Source of the DNA: Lachnotalea sp. AF33-28
GTDB taxonomy: Bacteria; Bacillota; Clostridia; Lachnospirales; Lachnospiraceae
Direction of reading: 5' to 3'
NCBI RefSeq assembly: GCF_003477885.1
Contig: NZ_QUEE01000010.1
Coordinates: 62,001 to 126,000, forward strand
DNA length: 64,000 bases
Shown: positions 25,454 to 34,939 of the stretch, one piece after another
Position numbering within the stretch: position 1 is the stretch's first letter
Layout: each line of letters starts with the position of its first letter
Made by a program: the position numbers and the translations under genes
The notes under the pieces: model-generated
What the model was told of the DNA's origin: nothing
Seen by the model: only the letters and a program-made list of their open reading frames with translations
Database searches by the model: none

Positions 25454-25788
25454 GATCGGCCTCCTTTTTTTGACGGCCATGGGGCCGCTGATAAAACAGC
25501 TATGAATAATACGTTACCTTATAATTGCACAAAAATAAATACGGAACATTTGTTTTGTAGGGCTTTCTGCATAAGAATATCCGGCTGCCTGGCGCATATA
25601 GCATAAAAATGGACTGCAGACATCCCAGAAAAACTGTAATTTTTGAAATTATATATAATTACTTAAACGTATTGAAATAATAAAACAGAAATTATTAAAA
25701 ATAACTAAATTTTTTAAAATATACATTTCGAAACTTTAAAATTATAATGGATACATAAACAAAAAGGAGATATGAGGAGGTGAAAGAT
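25454..25788 (+). promoter_or_regulatory. Divergent control region between the YesMN pair and the rhamnogalacturonan operon
   Basis: 335 bases, very AT-rich. A perfect -10 box TATAAT (25743-25748) lies 26 bases before the AGGAGG ribosome site, but the -35 position (TATACA, 25720-25725) is poor. That fits a promoter needing an activator such as the adjacent AraC-type regulator. No clear operator repeat was found by eye. Confidence 0.5.
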
Positions 25789-26733
25789 GTGAAAAAAGCA
25801 AAAACAACAGCGGTTGCAATGAGTGCCGCGGATAGGAAAAAATGGAAAAGGTTTAAGCTGTTTCTGTTTATCCTGCCGGGCGTACTGCTGGTATTGATCT
25901 TTAGTTATCTCCCTCTGTGGGGATGGTCTTTTGCATTTTTCCAATATAGGCCCGGAAGGGCATTGTTCGACTGTGATTTCGTCGGCTGGGATAATTTCAC
26001 CCAGCTGTTTGGCAATGCGGTTATGAGAAAAAATCTGATCCGGGTGCTGAAAAACACATTCGGAATACATTTTCTGGGGTATGTGTTTTCCCCGCTGCCC
26101 ATGCTGTTTGCGGTGCTGTTAAGCGAAATCAGATCCAAGAAGTTCCAGAAGCTGGTGCAGACCTTTACCACGCTTCCGCACTTTATCAGCTGGGTGATCA
26201 TGTTTTCTCTGGCGCTTAGCATGTTTGGATCAAACGGTCTGTTTAATACGGTATTGAAAGATCTGGGTATATCGGCAAATGTAAATTTTCTGAATTCAGA
26301 TAAGCATGTATGGCTGGCACAGGTACTGCTGCAGCAGTGGAAAGGATTGGGATGGAGCGCAATCATTTATTTCGCTGCCATTGCCGGTCTTGACCAGGAA
26401 CTTTATGAAGCTGCGATGGTGGACGGCGCGGGGCGGTGGGCAAAGATCCGCTATATTACTATTCCGCTGCTGATTCCCACGTACTTTGTATTGCTGATCA
26501 TGAGCATCGGTAATTTCCTGAATACCGGTGTGGATCAGTATCTGGCTTTCGGCAACGCATTGAACAAGGAATACATAGAAGTGTTGGATTTATATGTATA
26601 TAATCTGGGCATAGGAAGCGGACAGATTTCATTCAGTGTGGCAGTTGGCGTTATGAAATCGCTGGTAGCAGTAGTATTGTTTGCAACTGCAAATTTCGCT
26701 TCGAAAAAGATACGTGGAACCAGCGTATTTTAA
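25789..26733 (+). CDS. LplB-type ABC permease for rhamnogalacturonan oligosaccharides
   Basis: 314 residues from a GTG eight bases after AGGAGG; a GTG at 25780 overlaps that site. About six membrane segments with the EAA loop (ELYEAAMVDGAGRWAKIRYITIP). It forms the channel with the next gene. Substrate assignment rests on the downstream lyase and GH105 genes, which match the lpl/yet/yes pectin systems of Bacillus. Confidence 0.9.
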   Translation: MKKAKTTAVAMSAADRKKWKRFKLFLFILPGVLLVLIFSYLPLWGWSFAFFQYRPGRALFDCDFVGWDNFTQLFGNAVMRKNLIRVLKNTFGIHFLGYVFSPLPMLFAVLLSEIRSKKFQKLVQTFTTLPHFISWVIMFSLALSMFGSNGLFNTVLKDLGISANVNFLNSDKHVWLAQVLLQQWKGLGWSAIIYFAAIAGLDQELYEAAMVDGAGRWAKIRYITIPLLIPTYFVLLIMSIGNFLNTGVDQYLAFGNALNKEYIEVLDLYVYNLGIGSGQISFSVAVGVMKSLVAVVLFATANFASKKIRGTSVF

Positions 26734-26754
26734 CGAAAAACTGGAGGTTATCTA

Positions 26755-27657
26755 ATGGCTGTTAAAACTGTATCTTCCCGTAAGAAGAAAATGTCCGGTA
26801 ATGACATTGTGTATCATATTGTCGCAATAGCAGTATTTTCATTGATTGCGCTGATGTGTGTTTATCCGTTTTATTATCTGCTGATCTGCACGATCAGCGA
26901 TAATCAGGCGGTGGATCTGGGCCAGGTATTAGTGTGGCCTAAGGGATTTCATATCAAAAACTATCTGGAAATATTTAAAGTACAAAATTTGGGAAATGCC
27001 GCGGTGATATCGGTGGTGAGAACAGTGACCGGGACAGCCGCCAGCATGTTGGTTTCTTCCTATATGGCCTATTTCTTTACCAAGGAGGAGATGTGGGGGC
27101 GTAAATTCTGGTACCGCCTGGTGGTTATTACCATGTATTTTTCAGCAGGAATGATACCTGTATACCTGAATAATAAGATGCTAGGGCTTTTAAATTCTTT
27201 CTGGATCTATATTATTCCGGGGCTGCTTTCCGTGTATAACATGATATTAATTAAAACGTCCATCGAAGCCATGCCGCCCGACCTGGAAGAATCTGCGTAT
27301 CTGGACGGGGCCGGTTATTTTACCAGATTTTTTAAACTTGTGCTCCCACTGCAGAAGCCCATTCTGGCAACAGTAGCTTTGTTTTCGGCAGTTGGGCATT
27401 GGAACGATTTCTTTACAACAAAATTATATATTACGAAGCCCCGTCTGTATACCCTGCAGTTTTTGCTGTATGAGCTTTTGAATCAGATAACGGCAGCGGC
27501 GGAGCAGATTACAAACGATGATCCGTTTGCGAAAATCACACCTACCGGTATTCGACTGACATTAACGGCGGTGGTAGTAATACCTATTATGCTGGTTTAT
27601 CCGTTTGTCCAGAAATATTATGTGAAAGGCATAATGGTAGGGGCAGTTAAGGGTTAA
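26755..27657 (+). CDS. LplC-type ABC permease for rhamnogalacturonan oligosaccharides
   Basis: 300 residues, ATG after CTGGAGG. Six membrane segments, EAA-type loop (DLEESAYLDGAGYFTRFFKLVLP) and the conserved tail FVQKYYVKGIMVGAVKG. It is the partner of the upstream permease, separated by 21 bases. As in the first cassette, no ATPase gene is nearby. Confidence 0.9.
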   Translation: MAVKTVSSRKKKMSGNDIVYHIVAIAVFSLIALMCVYPFYYLLICTISDNQAVDLGQVLVWPKGFHIKNYLEIFKVQNLGNAAVISVVRTVTGTAASMLVSSYMAYFFTKEEMWGRKFWYRLVVITMYFSAGMIPVYLNNKMLGLLNSFWIYIIPGLLSVYNMILIKTSIEAMPPDLEESAYLDGAGYFTRFFKLVLPLQKPILATVALFSAVGHWNDFFTTKLYITKPRLYTLQFLLYELLNQITAAAEQITNDDPFAKITPTGIRLTLTAVVVIPIMLVYPFVQKYYVKGIMVGAVKG

Positions 27658-27726
27658 GCAGGTTTTAACGGGGAAGCCCATAATAGGGTTTACCCGCAGC
27701 AATAAAATAAAAAGGAGAGAGATTCT

Positions 27727-29511
27727 ATGAAAAAAAGAAGTATGAAAAGACTGTTGGCTTCGGGGTTGGCTGTAGTGCTTGCATTGTCACTAGGCGCATG
27801 CGGCAGCGGGGAGAACAGTAGTGCAACTGACCCGGCAGAAACAACTAAGGCAGCAGGCGCAGCGGATACGACTAAGGCAGCAGATGCCGATACGACAAAC
27901 GCCGCAAGTTCCGGAGAATTAACAACAATAACTTTATATCCTGCTGCAGGAAACATATCCAGCGGAATGATTGGCGGTTATAAGGGAAGATATTTTGCGT
28001 CGCTGGGCTTTCAGGTAGAGGTATGGGCATATTCCGATGAAAAGACCAATGCGATTCTGGCAAGCGGAGATTTGCCGGATATCATGTATGTACCGGAGGT
28101 AAACAGGGATGATATGATACAGTCCGGTATGCTGTTAAACCTCGAGGATTATTTAGATCAAATGCCGCATGTACAGAATTTTGAAGACTTATCAACGGCA
28201 CTGAACTATGTAAGAGAGTATAAGAGCGGTGGAACCGGCGAAGTATACGGACTTCCTACTACGGTAGGCGACCATTCAACGAAAGTGAGCTTTGCAGATT
28301 CTACAGAGAGAAACTGCCTTAGATTGAAGTGGAATGTTTATGAAGAAATAGGCGCTCCGGAGATCAAAAACACAAGTGATCTCATTGACGTAATGGAAAA
28401 AATGGTAGCGGCACATCCGACCGATGAGGAAGGAAACCCTAATTATGGGACCATATTAAACAGCGGATCGGATACGAACTATTTCGCGTGTATACAGCAG
28501 TATGACAGATGGTTTGGTTATGATGAATGGAATTTGGCTTACATGCTGGAAACAAATATGGTGGAAGGTACGGTAAGCTCCATTTTAAGCAAGGACAGCA
28601 AGTATTATGAAGGGCTGAAGTGGTATAATGAGGTTTATAGAAGGGGATTAATGGACCCTGACAGCATTAACAATGACAGGCCTACACAGAAAGCAAAAGT
28701 GGATGCAGGGTATGCAATGGTTCCGAGCGGCAATCTGCCGGGATGGGCGCCGAGTTATCTGGAGTATTATATTCCGGGAAGCAAGATTTACTATTCCTAT
28801 AAAAGTCCTTACGGCGGTCAGCTCATTGGCATCAACGCTGCGACTGAAAAAGTGGATACCTGCTTGAAATTTTTGGATATGCTGGCTGATCCTGATGCTT
28901 ATCTTTGGGTTATTAACGGAGAGGACGGCGAGCGCTGGGAGTCAGATGGGAATGGAAATGCGTTTATCACTGAAAAAGCCATGAACGATATGATTGCGAC
29001 GAGAGCAGGCGAGGAGTCTACATTCACCTATTCTGACGGTGAAAAGCCTGAACTTTGGAATACCCCCTGGATTGTGAATACCGGTGTTTTTAACTCCTAT
29101 ATGGATGGAGAGGGAAATTACAGAGTCGGAAGAATAGAAAACTGGAAAGAAGTAAACGCGTTAAATGCGCAGGATGAAACGTTCCAGAAATGGATAAAGA
29201 CAACCGGATACAATTCATGGAAAGAATGGCTGGGTGATAATTATGTATCAGACAGCGCACTGACCGGCGTACAGCCGCTCTGCACTCTGCCGGATCCCAC
29301 AATGCAGCTGACCGTAGACGCGCTGCGCGATACGGTGGTTACCGCCAGCTGGAAGATGGTATATGCAAACAGCGATGAGGAATTTGAGAGCATCTGGGAA
29401 ACCATGGTAGCTGACTGCGAAGGTCTGGATGCACAGTCCATAATCGACTGGAGACTTCAGGATCTGGAAAATGCGAAAGCGATCAAGGCCGACTTAGAGT
29501 CCGGAAACTAA
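27727..29511 (+). CDS. Solute-binding lipoprotein of the rhamnogalacturonan cassette
   Basis: 594 residues. The signal peptide ends in lipobox SLGAC, followed by a low-complexity Ala/Thr/Lys linker with repeated TTKAA-type units (about 38-62), then a large binding domain. It should capture rhamnogalacturonan fragments at the cell surface. A strong ribosome site (AAAGGAGAG) precedes it and a GC-rich hairpin follows (29573-29600), in line with higher expression than the downstream enzymes. Confidence 0.9.
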   Translation: MKKRSMKRLLASGLAVVLALSLGACGSGENSSATDPAETTKAAGAADTTKAADADTTNAASSGELTTITLYPAAGNISSGMIGGYKGRYFASLGFQVEVWAYSDEKTNAILASGDLPDIMYVPEVNRDDMIQSGMLLNLEDYLDQMPHVQNFEDLSTALNYVREYKSGGTGEVYGLPTTVGDHSTKVSFADSTERNCLRLKWNVYEEIGAPEIKNTSDLIDVMEKMVAAHPTDEEGNPNYGTILNSGSDTNYFACIQQYDRWFGYDEWNLAYMLETNMVEGTVSSILSKDSKYYEGLKWYNEVYRRGLMDPDSINNDRPTQKAKVDAGYAMVPSGNLPGWAPSYLEYYIPGSKIYYSYKSPYGGQLIGINAATEKVDTCLKFLDMLADPDAYLWVINGEDGERWESDGNGNAFITEKAMNDMIATRAGEESTFTYSDGEKPELWNTPWIVNTGVFNSYMDGEGNYRVGRIENWKEVNALNAQDETFQKWIKTTGYNSWKEWLGDNYVSDSALTGVQPLCTLPDPTMQLTVDALRDTVVTASWKMVYANSDEEFESIWETMVADCEGLDAQSIIDWRLQDLENAKAIKADLESGN

Positions 29512-29572
29512 ACATCATACTGGCAGCACACGAGAACTGGAGTCAGTGGATAAAACGGTAAAAGAGGAAGGG

Positions 29573-29600
29573 AGCTGCTGTGGCTTTTGCCGCAGCAGCT
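29573..29600 (+). other. GC-rich hairpin after the lipoprotein gene
   Basis: AGCTGCTGTGGC and GCCGCAGCAGCT pair almost perfectly around TTTT. No T-run follows, so it probably protects the upstream transcript or causes a pause rather than full termination. Confidence 0.55.
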
Positions 29601-29649
29601 CTGTATTTATGTCTGAGGGAAGCGCTTTGCTGCGCGGAATGGGGAGCAT

Positions 29650-32274
29650 ATGGAATTACATAATTTGGAAAATAGAACAATCGGCGGATATACAACATTT
29701 GGAAGCGTATGGAAAAAGAATGAGGTTAAAGATCCTAAATTCACTCTTTTAAACGGGCAGGGGAAAAAGATCCCTGTTCAGACCCGGATAAGTGCCTGGT
29801 GGCCGGACGGAAGCGTAAAGTGGGCAGCGCATACGGCGGATTCAGAGCAGATGGGGGACTGTGTCAGCCTCATTCCAGAGAAAAACGGTGGAAAAGTCAG
29901 CCAAAGTCCTGAAAATATGCTGGTCAGGCAGGACGAGAACGGTTACCATGTAAATACCGGCAGGCTCTCGCTGCTCGTTCCTGCGGCTGGCTGCGGGCAG
30001 TCCGGCTGTATCGCAAAAGATATCTGTATGGACGGAAAGCTTATTGTTTCAAAGGCATATCCCGTCCTGGCGCTGGAACACAGAGGTTTCAGGGAAATGG
30101 GCGGGTGCGCTGCCGCATATACGGAAACAGAAAACTGCCCCGCGGTGATCGAGTCGGTAGAAATGGAAGAGAGCGGTCCGCTGCAATGCGTATTTTGTTT
30201 TAAGGGAGCACATGGGCCAATGCGCTTTGCCGTCCGCATGTATCTGTGGAACGGCAGCCCGGAGATCCGGTTCGTGCACACATTCTTCTTTGCGGGAAAG
30301 GAAGAGAAAGATTATTTAAAGTGCATGGGCATCCGCTTTGACGCGGCATTAGCAGGCCCCGCCTGGGAGCGCCATGTAAAAATAGCCACGGACAGAAACC
30401 TCTTTCATGAAGCTGCGATGCTTTTGTTCTGCAACCATCCGAGGGTGGCACAGGACATTTATCAGAACCAGATGGACGGCGGCAGATATATACCTAAAGA
30501 GGGGGACAACGTGAAAGAGGCGGTGAAACACCTGCCCATGTGGAATCGGTTTGCGTTATGCCAGGACAGCCCGTCCCATTTTCAGATTAAAAAGCAGATC
30601 AGGCCGGAGTGCTGCACGGTGAGCTGCCTGCACGGATACAGGGCGCCCGGAGTGATGGCCGTGGCCGGTGAGGCAGGCGGCCTTATGATAGGCATAAAAG
30701 ATTTCTGGCAGAAGTACCCTTCCGGTCTGGAGGCGGACGGTCTGGGAGACGGGAACACTTGCTGCACCGCTTGGTTCTATTCTCCGGAAGCGGAGGCGTA
30801 CGATTTCCGCCATTATACTACGGAGAGCTACAACCTGTCCCTGTATGAGGGCTTTGAAAAGCCGGGCCCCAGCGCGTATGGCATCGCCGTCACCAGCGAA
30901 TGCCTGGTGAAGTTAACCGGTTCCCTGCCGTCGGACGGCGAAGTGAAGGCATTTGCGGACAGGACAGCGAAGGGGCCGGTCTATGTGGGCACACCGGAAT
31001 ATTATCATGATAAGAGAGCTTTCGGTTACTGGAGCTTAAGGAAAGAGAATACGGAAACGGAAAAGTGGCTGGAAGAGCAGCTTGACCGGGCATTTGAGTT
31101 TTATCAGGATGAGATCGAAAACAGGAGCTGGTACGGGCTGTTTGACTACGGAGATATCATGCATACTTATGACAAAGTCCGTCACTGCTGGCGCTATGAT
31201 ATGGGAGGTTTTGCGTGGCAGAACACGGAGCTGGTGCCGACTTACTGGCTGTGGCTGTATTTTTTGCGCACCGGACGGGAAGATGTGTATACGGTGATGG
31301 AGGCCATGTCCCGACACTGCTCCGAGGTGGACATCTACCATTTCGGCCCGAAAAAGGGCATAGGCTCCCGCCACAATGTGCGCCATTGGGGCTGCTCCTG
31401 CAAGGAACCCAGGGTTTCCATGGCGGGACATCACCGGTATCTCTATTATCTGACCGGAGATTACAGGCTGGGCGACGTATTTGAGGATGTGCGGGATGCG
31501 GATCAGTCCATGGGAGACCTGTATTATTATATGGGGCCCGGTGCAGACGGTTCGGAAAAGCTCTGTGTGCGGAGCGGACCGGACTGGTCTTCTTTTGTAT
31601 CCAACTGGATGACGGAGTATGAACGGACGCTGGATCAAAAGTATCTTGAAAGAATAGAGAGAGGTCTTTCCGATATCGCCGCAGCACCCTTCCGTCTGCT
31701 TTCCGGCCCCGGATTTGAATACGATATGGAAAGCGGACATCTGATATACAAGGGAGAAGATGAAGAGACCCCCAACATGCATCTGCAGGTCTGCATGGGC
31801 GGGCCGGAGATCTGGCTGGAATTGGCGGATATGCTGGAGCATGAGGGACTTAGGCGGATGCTGATTGAACACGGCAGATTCTACTGGCTGCCAAAAGAGG
31901 AGAAGATCCGGCTCACCGGCGGGCAGATCACCAACCGGTCCTTTGGATTTCCCATTGCCGAAGGCGCGCTGGCAGCCTATGCCGCCAGGGAAACAGGCGA
32001 CCGGCATCTGATGGAGCTTGCCTGGAAGGTCCTGGCTGATGCGATGCTTAATGGCCGATGCGGTATCGAACCGGTGACCTATGCCGTGCAGCGCGGCCAG
32101 AACGGGGATAAAGAATTGCAGGAAGAACCCTGGATATCCACTAATTTTATCTCACAGTGGTGTCTCAATGTGATCGTGGCGCTGGAATTCATACGTGAAG
32201 CACTCCCGGAGAGTATGGACACGCTGCGGGACATGGTGAAGGACATGGGAAATATACCGGTGCAGAGACGCTAA
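29650..32274 (+). CDS. YetA-like exo-rhamnogalacturonan lyase (PL26 family)
   Basis: 874 residues, close to B. subtilis YetA (about 857). The N-terminal region (ENRTIGGYTTFGSVWKKNEV, then a WWPDGSVKWA segment) matches the beta-barrel domain of PcRGLX/YetA proteins, and the long C-terminal half is helical and aromatic-rich (WYGLFDYGD, HYWEV-like and NWMTEYERTLD stretches), typical of the toroid of PL26 enzymes. The family removes disaccharides from rhamnogalacturonan I by beta-elimination. No signal peptide, so it acts on imported oligomers. Its unsaturated product is the substrate of the GH105 enzyme encoded next. Confidence 0.8.
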   Translation: MELHNLENRTIGGYTTFGSVWKKNEVKDPKFTLLNGQGKKIPVQTRISAWWPDGSVKWAAHTADSEQMGDCVSLIPEKNGGKVSQSPENMLVRQDENGYHVNTGRLSLLVPAAGCGQSGCIAKDICMDGKLIVSKAYPVLALEHRGFREMGGCAAAYTETENCPAVIESVEMEESGPLQCVFCFKGAHGPMRFAVRMYLWNGSPEIRFVHTFFFAGKEEKDYLKCMGIRFDAALAGPAWERHVKIATDRNLFHEAAMLLFCNHPRVAQDIYQNQMDGGRYIPKEGDNVKEAVKHLPMWNRFALCQDSPSHFQIKKQIRPECCTVSCLHGYRAPGVMAVAGEAGGLMIGIKDFWQKYPSGLEADGLGDGNTCCTAWFYSPEAEAYDFRHYTTESYNLSLYEGFEKPGPSAYGIAVTSECLVKLTGSLPSDGEVKAFADRTAKGPVYVGTPEYYHDKRAFGYWSLRKENTETEKWLEEQLDRAFEFYQDEIENRSWYGLFDYGDIMHTYDKVRHCWRYDMGGFAWQNTELVPTYWLWLYFLRTGREDVYTVMEAMSRHCSEVDIYHFGPKKGIGSRHNVRHWGCSCKEPRVSMAGHHRYLYYLTGDYRLGDVFEDVRDADQSMGDLYYYMGPGADGSEKLCVRSGPDWSSFVSNWMTEYERTLDQKYLERIERGLSDIAAAPFRLLSGPGFEYDMESGHLIYKGEDEETPNMHLQVCMGGPEIWLELADMLEHEGLRRMLIEHGRFYWLPKEEKIRLTGGQITNRSFGFPIAEGALAAYAARETGDRHLMELAWKVLADAMLNGRCGIEPVTYAVQRGQNGDKELQEEPWISTNFISQWCLNVIVALEFIREALPESMDTLRDMVKDMGNIPVQRR

Positions 32275-32338
32275 GGCGTATCCGGTTATGTAATCTATAT
32301 TAAAAATGAAAACAGCCTGCAGTGAAAGGATGTAAATT

Positions 32339-33424
32339 ATGAAAGACTTGCATGAACCGATCTTTTATGCGAAATGCTCCTGCGATACAATAATGAGAAA
32401 ATATGAAGCCGCAGACCTGCCGCCAAAGGGCCACTTCCATTATCACCAGGGGGTATTTTTGTCAGGGGTATATAAAACCTGGCTTCTGAGCAAAGAAGAC
32501 AGATATTTTGACTATATAAAGGACTGGGTGGATTCGGTAACGGATAAGGAAGGGAATATCCTGGATTACGCGCCGAAGCATCTGGACGATATCCAGCCCG
32601 GCATCCTTCTGTATCCGCTGATAGAGCGGACGGGGGATGTAAGATACCGAAAAGCGCTGGATAAGCTGATTTCCCATATTGATGAGTATCCGCGAAATCC
32701 GGAGGGCGGGTTCTGGCATATGGACCTGTTTGCGGATCAGATGTGGCTGGACGGACTGTATATGGGAGGCCCTGTATGCGCCGAGTACGGAGCGAAGTAT
32801 GGGCGCCCGGACCTTCTGGATCTGGTGGTGCATCAGGCGTTAATGATGGAAGAGAAGACCAGGGATGAAAAGACCGGGCTGCTGTATCATGCCTGGGACT
32901 TTCGCAGGAAGGCGGAGTGGGCGGATCCTGTGACGGGGCGTTCGCCGGAATTTTGGGGCCGCTCCATCGGATGGGTGCCGGTGGCGCTTCTGGACGATCT
33001 GGATTTTCTGCCGTCCGGGCACCCGGGCCGTATGATACTGTCTGATATGACGGCGCGTCTGCTGGAAGCCGTCTGTGCATTCCAGTCCGATGAGGGCCGC
33101 TGGTATCAGGTGGTGGATAAAGGCGGAAAAGCCGGTAACTGGTTGGAGAACTCCTGCAGCTGTTTGTTTACGGCTGCGCTGTGTAAGGCGGTGAGAAACG
33201 GTATATTAAGCTCCCGCTATCTGCAGTATGCGAGAAAAGGATATGAAGGCGTGATCCGCAGCCTGGAATGGGAAGGGCAGGATCTGCTTGTGGGAAATGT
33301 CTGCATCGGAACAGGCGTTGGTGACTACAAACATTACTGTGACCGTCCGGTATCGGTCAATGACCTGCACGGCGCAGGCGCGTTTCTCCTGATGTGTGAA
33401 GAAGCGCAGCAGGCAATCGGCTGA
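32339..33424 (+). CDS. GH105 unsaturated rhamnogalacturonyl hydrolase (YteR/YesR-like)
   Basis: 361 residues, the usual GH105 length. Motifs of the alpha6/alpha6 barrel are visible: FHYHQGVFLSG, WHMDLFADQMWLDGLYMG (with the catalytic Asp in DQMWLDG), and GRSIGWVPVALLD. It hydrates and splits the 4,5-unsaturated galacturonyl residue left by rhamnogalacturonan lyases. Cytosolic. It completes a pathway of uptake, lysis and hydrolysis in one operon. Confidence 0.88.
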   Translation: MKDLHEPIFYAKCSCDTIMRKYEAADLPPKGHFHYHQGVFLSGVYKTWLLSKEDRYFDYIKDWVDSVTDKEGNILDYAPKHLDDIQPGILLYPLIERTGDVRYRKALDKLISHIDEYPRNPEGGFWHMDLFADQMWLDGLYMGGPVCAEYGAKYGRPDLLDLVVHQALMMEEKTRDEKTGLLYHAWDFRRKAEWADPVTGRSPEFWGRSIGWVPVALLDDLDFLPSGHPGRMILSDMTARLLEAVCAFQSDEGRWYQVVDKGGKAGNWLENSCSCLFTAALCKAVRNGILSSRYLQYARKGYEGVIRSLEWEGQDLLVGNVCIGTGVGDYKHYCDRPVSVNDLHGAGAFLLMCEEAQQAIG

Positions 33425-33457
33425 TCTGCGCATGCAATTGTTTTGTATATTCGGTTA

Positions 33458-34189
33458 TTATTCCGATTCCTGTTTTTTCTTACGCTTAAGCGTATCCAGT
33501 ATGGTGTCTGCATTTTCGGTGTTGGTTATACCGGGATAGTCAGCCTCAAACTGAATAAGCAAATCTTTTGAACGTTTTTCTTCATTGCGTACAGCTTGAT
33601 AGGCTTTTTCCAAATTGCTCTTTTTCATTGTATCTTTAATAAATGATATTGAGTCGGCAGGAATGGTTTCCCATCCTCCGTAAAGATTGGAGACGGCTTT
33701 ATCAATATCTTCCAGCATCAAGGGATTACCACGTTTTTCGTGTTCATACAGAATCCCTATAATATCAGATAAATCGTTCTTATATTTTCTGCCTGATCGC
33801 AGCTTCATCGCGATCAGGTATTCAGCCGCAATTGTCCGTACTTCTAACACATTTGAAAATTCACGGTATCTCACCGAAAATTCTTCCAGCTTTGGGGAAT
33901 AAGAGCCTGTTTTCATAAAATCTGCATTTAACCAGCCGTTCGGCAGTTTATATTTATCGCCTACACGGTTAATTGCGTCTTTCATCGAAGATACGGCATG
34001 TATTACGGCATCTACATCGGTAGTCGTATCGCGGAAACCATAATTGGCAATAATAGCAGCGCCGCCAATTAAAATGATTTCGGCAGGCATACCTTTCTTG
34101 CCGTTCAGACGCCTATATTCTTTGCCAAGCTCTCTGAGATAATCATCAAGATTTGCTTTAGTGAAATAATTTGTGTCTTCAGATGACAT
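33458..34189 (-). CDS. DUF6036-like nucleotidyltransferase, probable toxin-side partner
   Basis: 243 residues. The nucleotidyltransferase core shows Gly42-Gly43 and the metal-binding Asp58/Asp60 (LIGGAAIIANY then TTTDVDAVI). The middle part (VRTIAAEYLIAMKLRSGRKYKNDLSDI) matches proteins in the AbiEii/MNT-like nucleotidyltransferase group. The ATG at 34189 is preferred because AGGTG lies four bases upstream, inside the end of the HTH gene; an ATG at 34201 has no site. The 11-base overlap with the HTH gene points to a coupled two-gene module. RNA or tRNA modification as the activity is inference. Confidence 0.7.
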   Translation of the reverse strand: MSSEDTNYFTKANLDDYLRELGKEYRRLNGKKGMPAEIILIGGAAIIANYGFRDTTTDVDAVIHAVSSMKDAINRVGDKYKLPNGWLNADFMKTGSYSPKLEEFSVRYREFSNVLEVRTIAAEYLIAMKLRSGRKYKNDLSDIIGILYEHEKRGNPLMLEDIDKAVSNLYGGWETIPADSISFIKDTMKKSNLEKAYQAVRNEEKRSKDLLIQFEADYPGITNTENADTILDTLKRKKKQESE

Positions 34190-34748
34190 TTCGCACCTCA
34201 TTTTCTACGATATTAAATCGCATGAATTCAGGAATGGATTCTGCTATTGCCCTTTGTTTTACCATCTCGTCATTCGATATGGCTGCAGCTGCTACAATAC
34301 TGGCAGGGTACAACACATCTTTAAGAGATTGTCTGCGAAGATCGCTGTATTCTTTACACAACGGCACATCATGTATACGGCTGATATAATCTAGCATTGC
34401 CAGCAGATAAAAGCATTCGGGATACCATTTGCGCTCATAATACGTTCGGATTTTATTTTTTTGCAAGGTGTTGATAATAAAGTCGATATCACCAAGCTCT
34501 CTTAACGTATGGCAGACATTGCTTTTGAACAGCTCAAAGCTACACCGCTTTTCTAAATAAGGGGAAAGCAAATCTTCCATTGTAATATGGAGTTCCTGTG
34601 ACAGTTTATATACGGTTTGTGCACTGCACTTTTCAAGCTGCGCCTTGCCGTTTATAATATCTGTCAGAGTGGTATATGGGATACCGCTGTTTTTTGATAA
34701 TCTATATTTAGAGATGTTTCGTTTTTCCATAATTTCGTTTATAGTCAT
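34179..34748 (-). CDS. XRE-type HTH protein, probable antitoxin-side partner
   Basis: 189 residues from the ATG five bases after AGGTGA. Residues 3-60 are a Cro/C1-type helix-turn-helix (EIMEKRNISKYRLSKNSGIP, then TTLTDIINGKAQ). The rest is helical, without a recognised domain. It is the first gene of a two-gene minus-strand operon with a perfect-consensus promoter. The module is AT-rich relative to its neighbours and stands between two unrelated operons, which suggests transfer. It probably binds its own promoter region and restrains the nucleotidyltransferase. Confidence 0.7.
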   Translation of the reverse strand: MTINEIMEKRNISKYRLSKNSGIPYTTLTDIINGKAQLEKCSAQTVYKLSQELHITMEDLLSPYLEKRCSFELFKSNVCHTLRELGDIDFIINTLQKNKIRTYYERKWYPECFYLLAMLDYISRIHDVPLCKEYSDLRRQSLKDVLYPASIVAAAAISNDEMVKQRAIAESIPEFMRFNIVENEVRNVI

Positions 34749-34770
34749 TATAATCACCTGCCTTAATATT

Positions 34771-34799
34771 ATTATATCGGTCAACCGTTATACTGTCAA
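34771..34799 (-). promoter_or_regulatory. Consensus promoter of the HTH-nucleotidyltransferase module
   Basis: On the minus strand: TTGACA, 17-base spacer, TATAAT, both perfect. The spacer holds TATAACGGTTGA, and a similar TAATCGGTTGA occurs about 54 bases upstream (forward copies TCAACCGTTAT at 34781 and TCAACCGATTAT at 34835), likely operators for the HTH protein. Confidence 0.75.
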
Positions 34800-34939
34800 T
34801 CTTGATTATACCTGCAGACCAAGTTTGATATGCATCAACCGATTATGGGTATAAATATCCATAAAATAAATTTAAGCTGACAGCAGCGCATCTTTATGGT
34901 AGCATATTTTTACATACCATTTTAAAATGGAGGAATCAT

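Noticed and set aside
29546..29752. 68-codon frame between the lipoprotein and lyase genes
   Set aside because: It spans the GC-rich hairpin and overlaps the lyase start in another frame, with no family resemblance.
31036..32007. 323-codon minus-strand frame opposite the lyase gene
   Set aside because: It is a shadow of the PL26 gene, with low-complexity His/Pro-rich translation.
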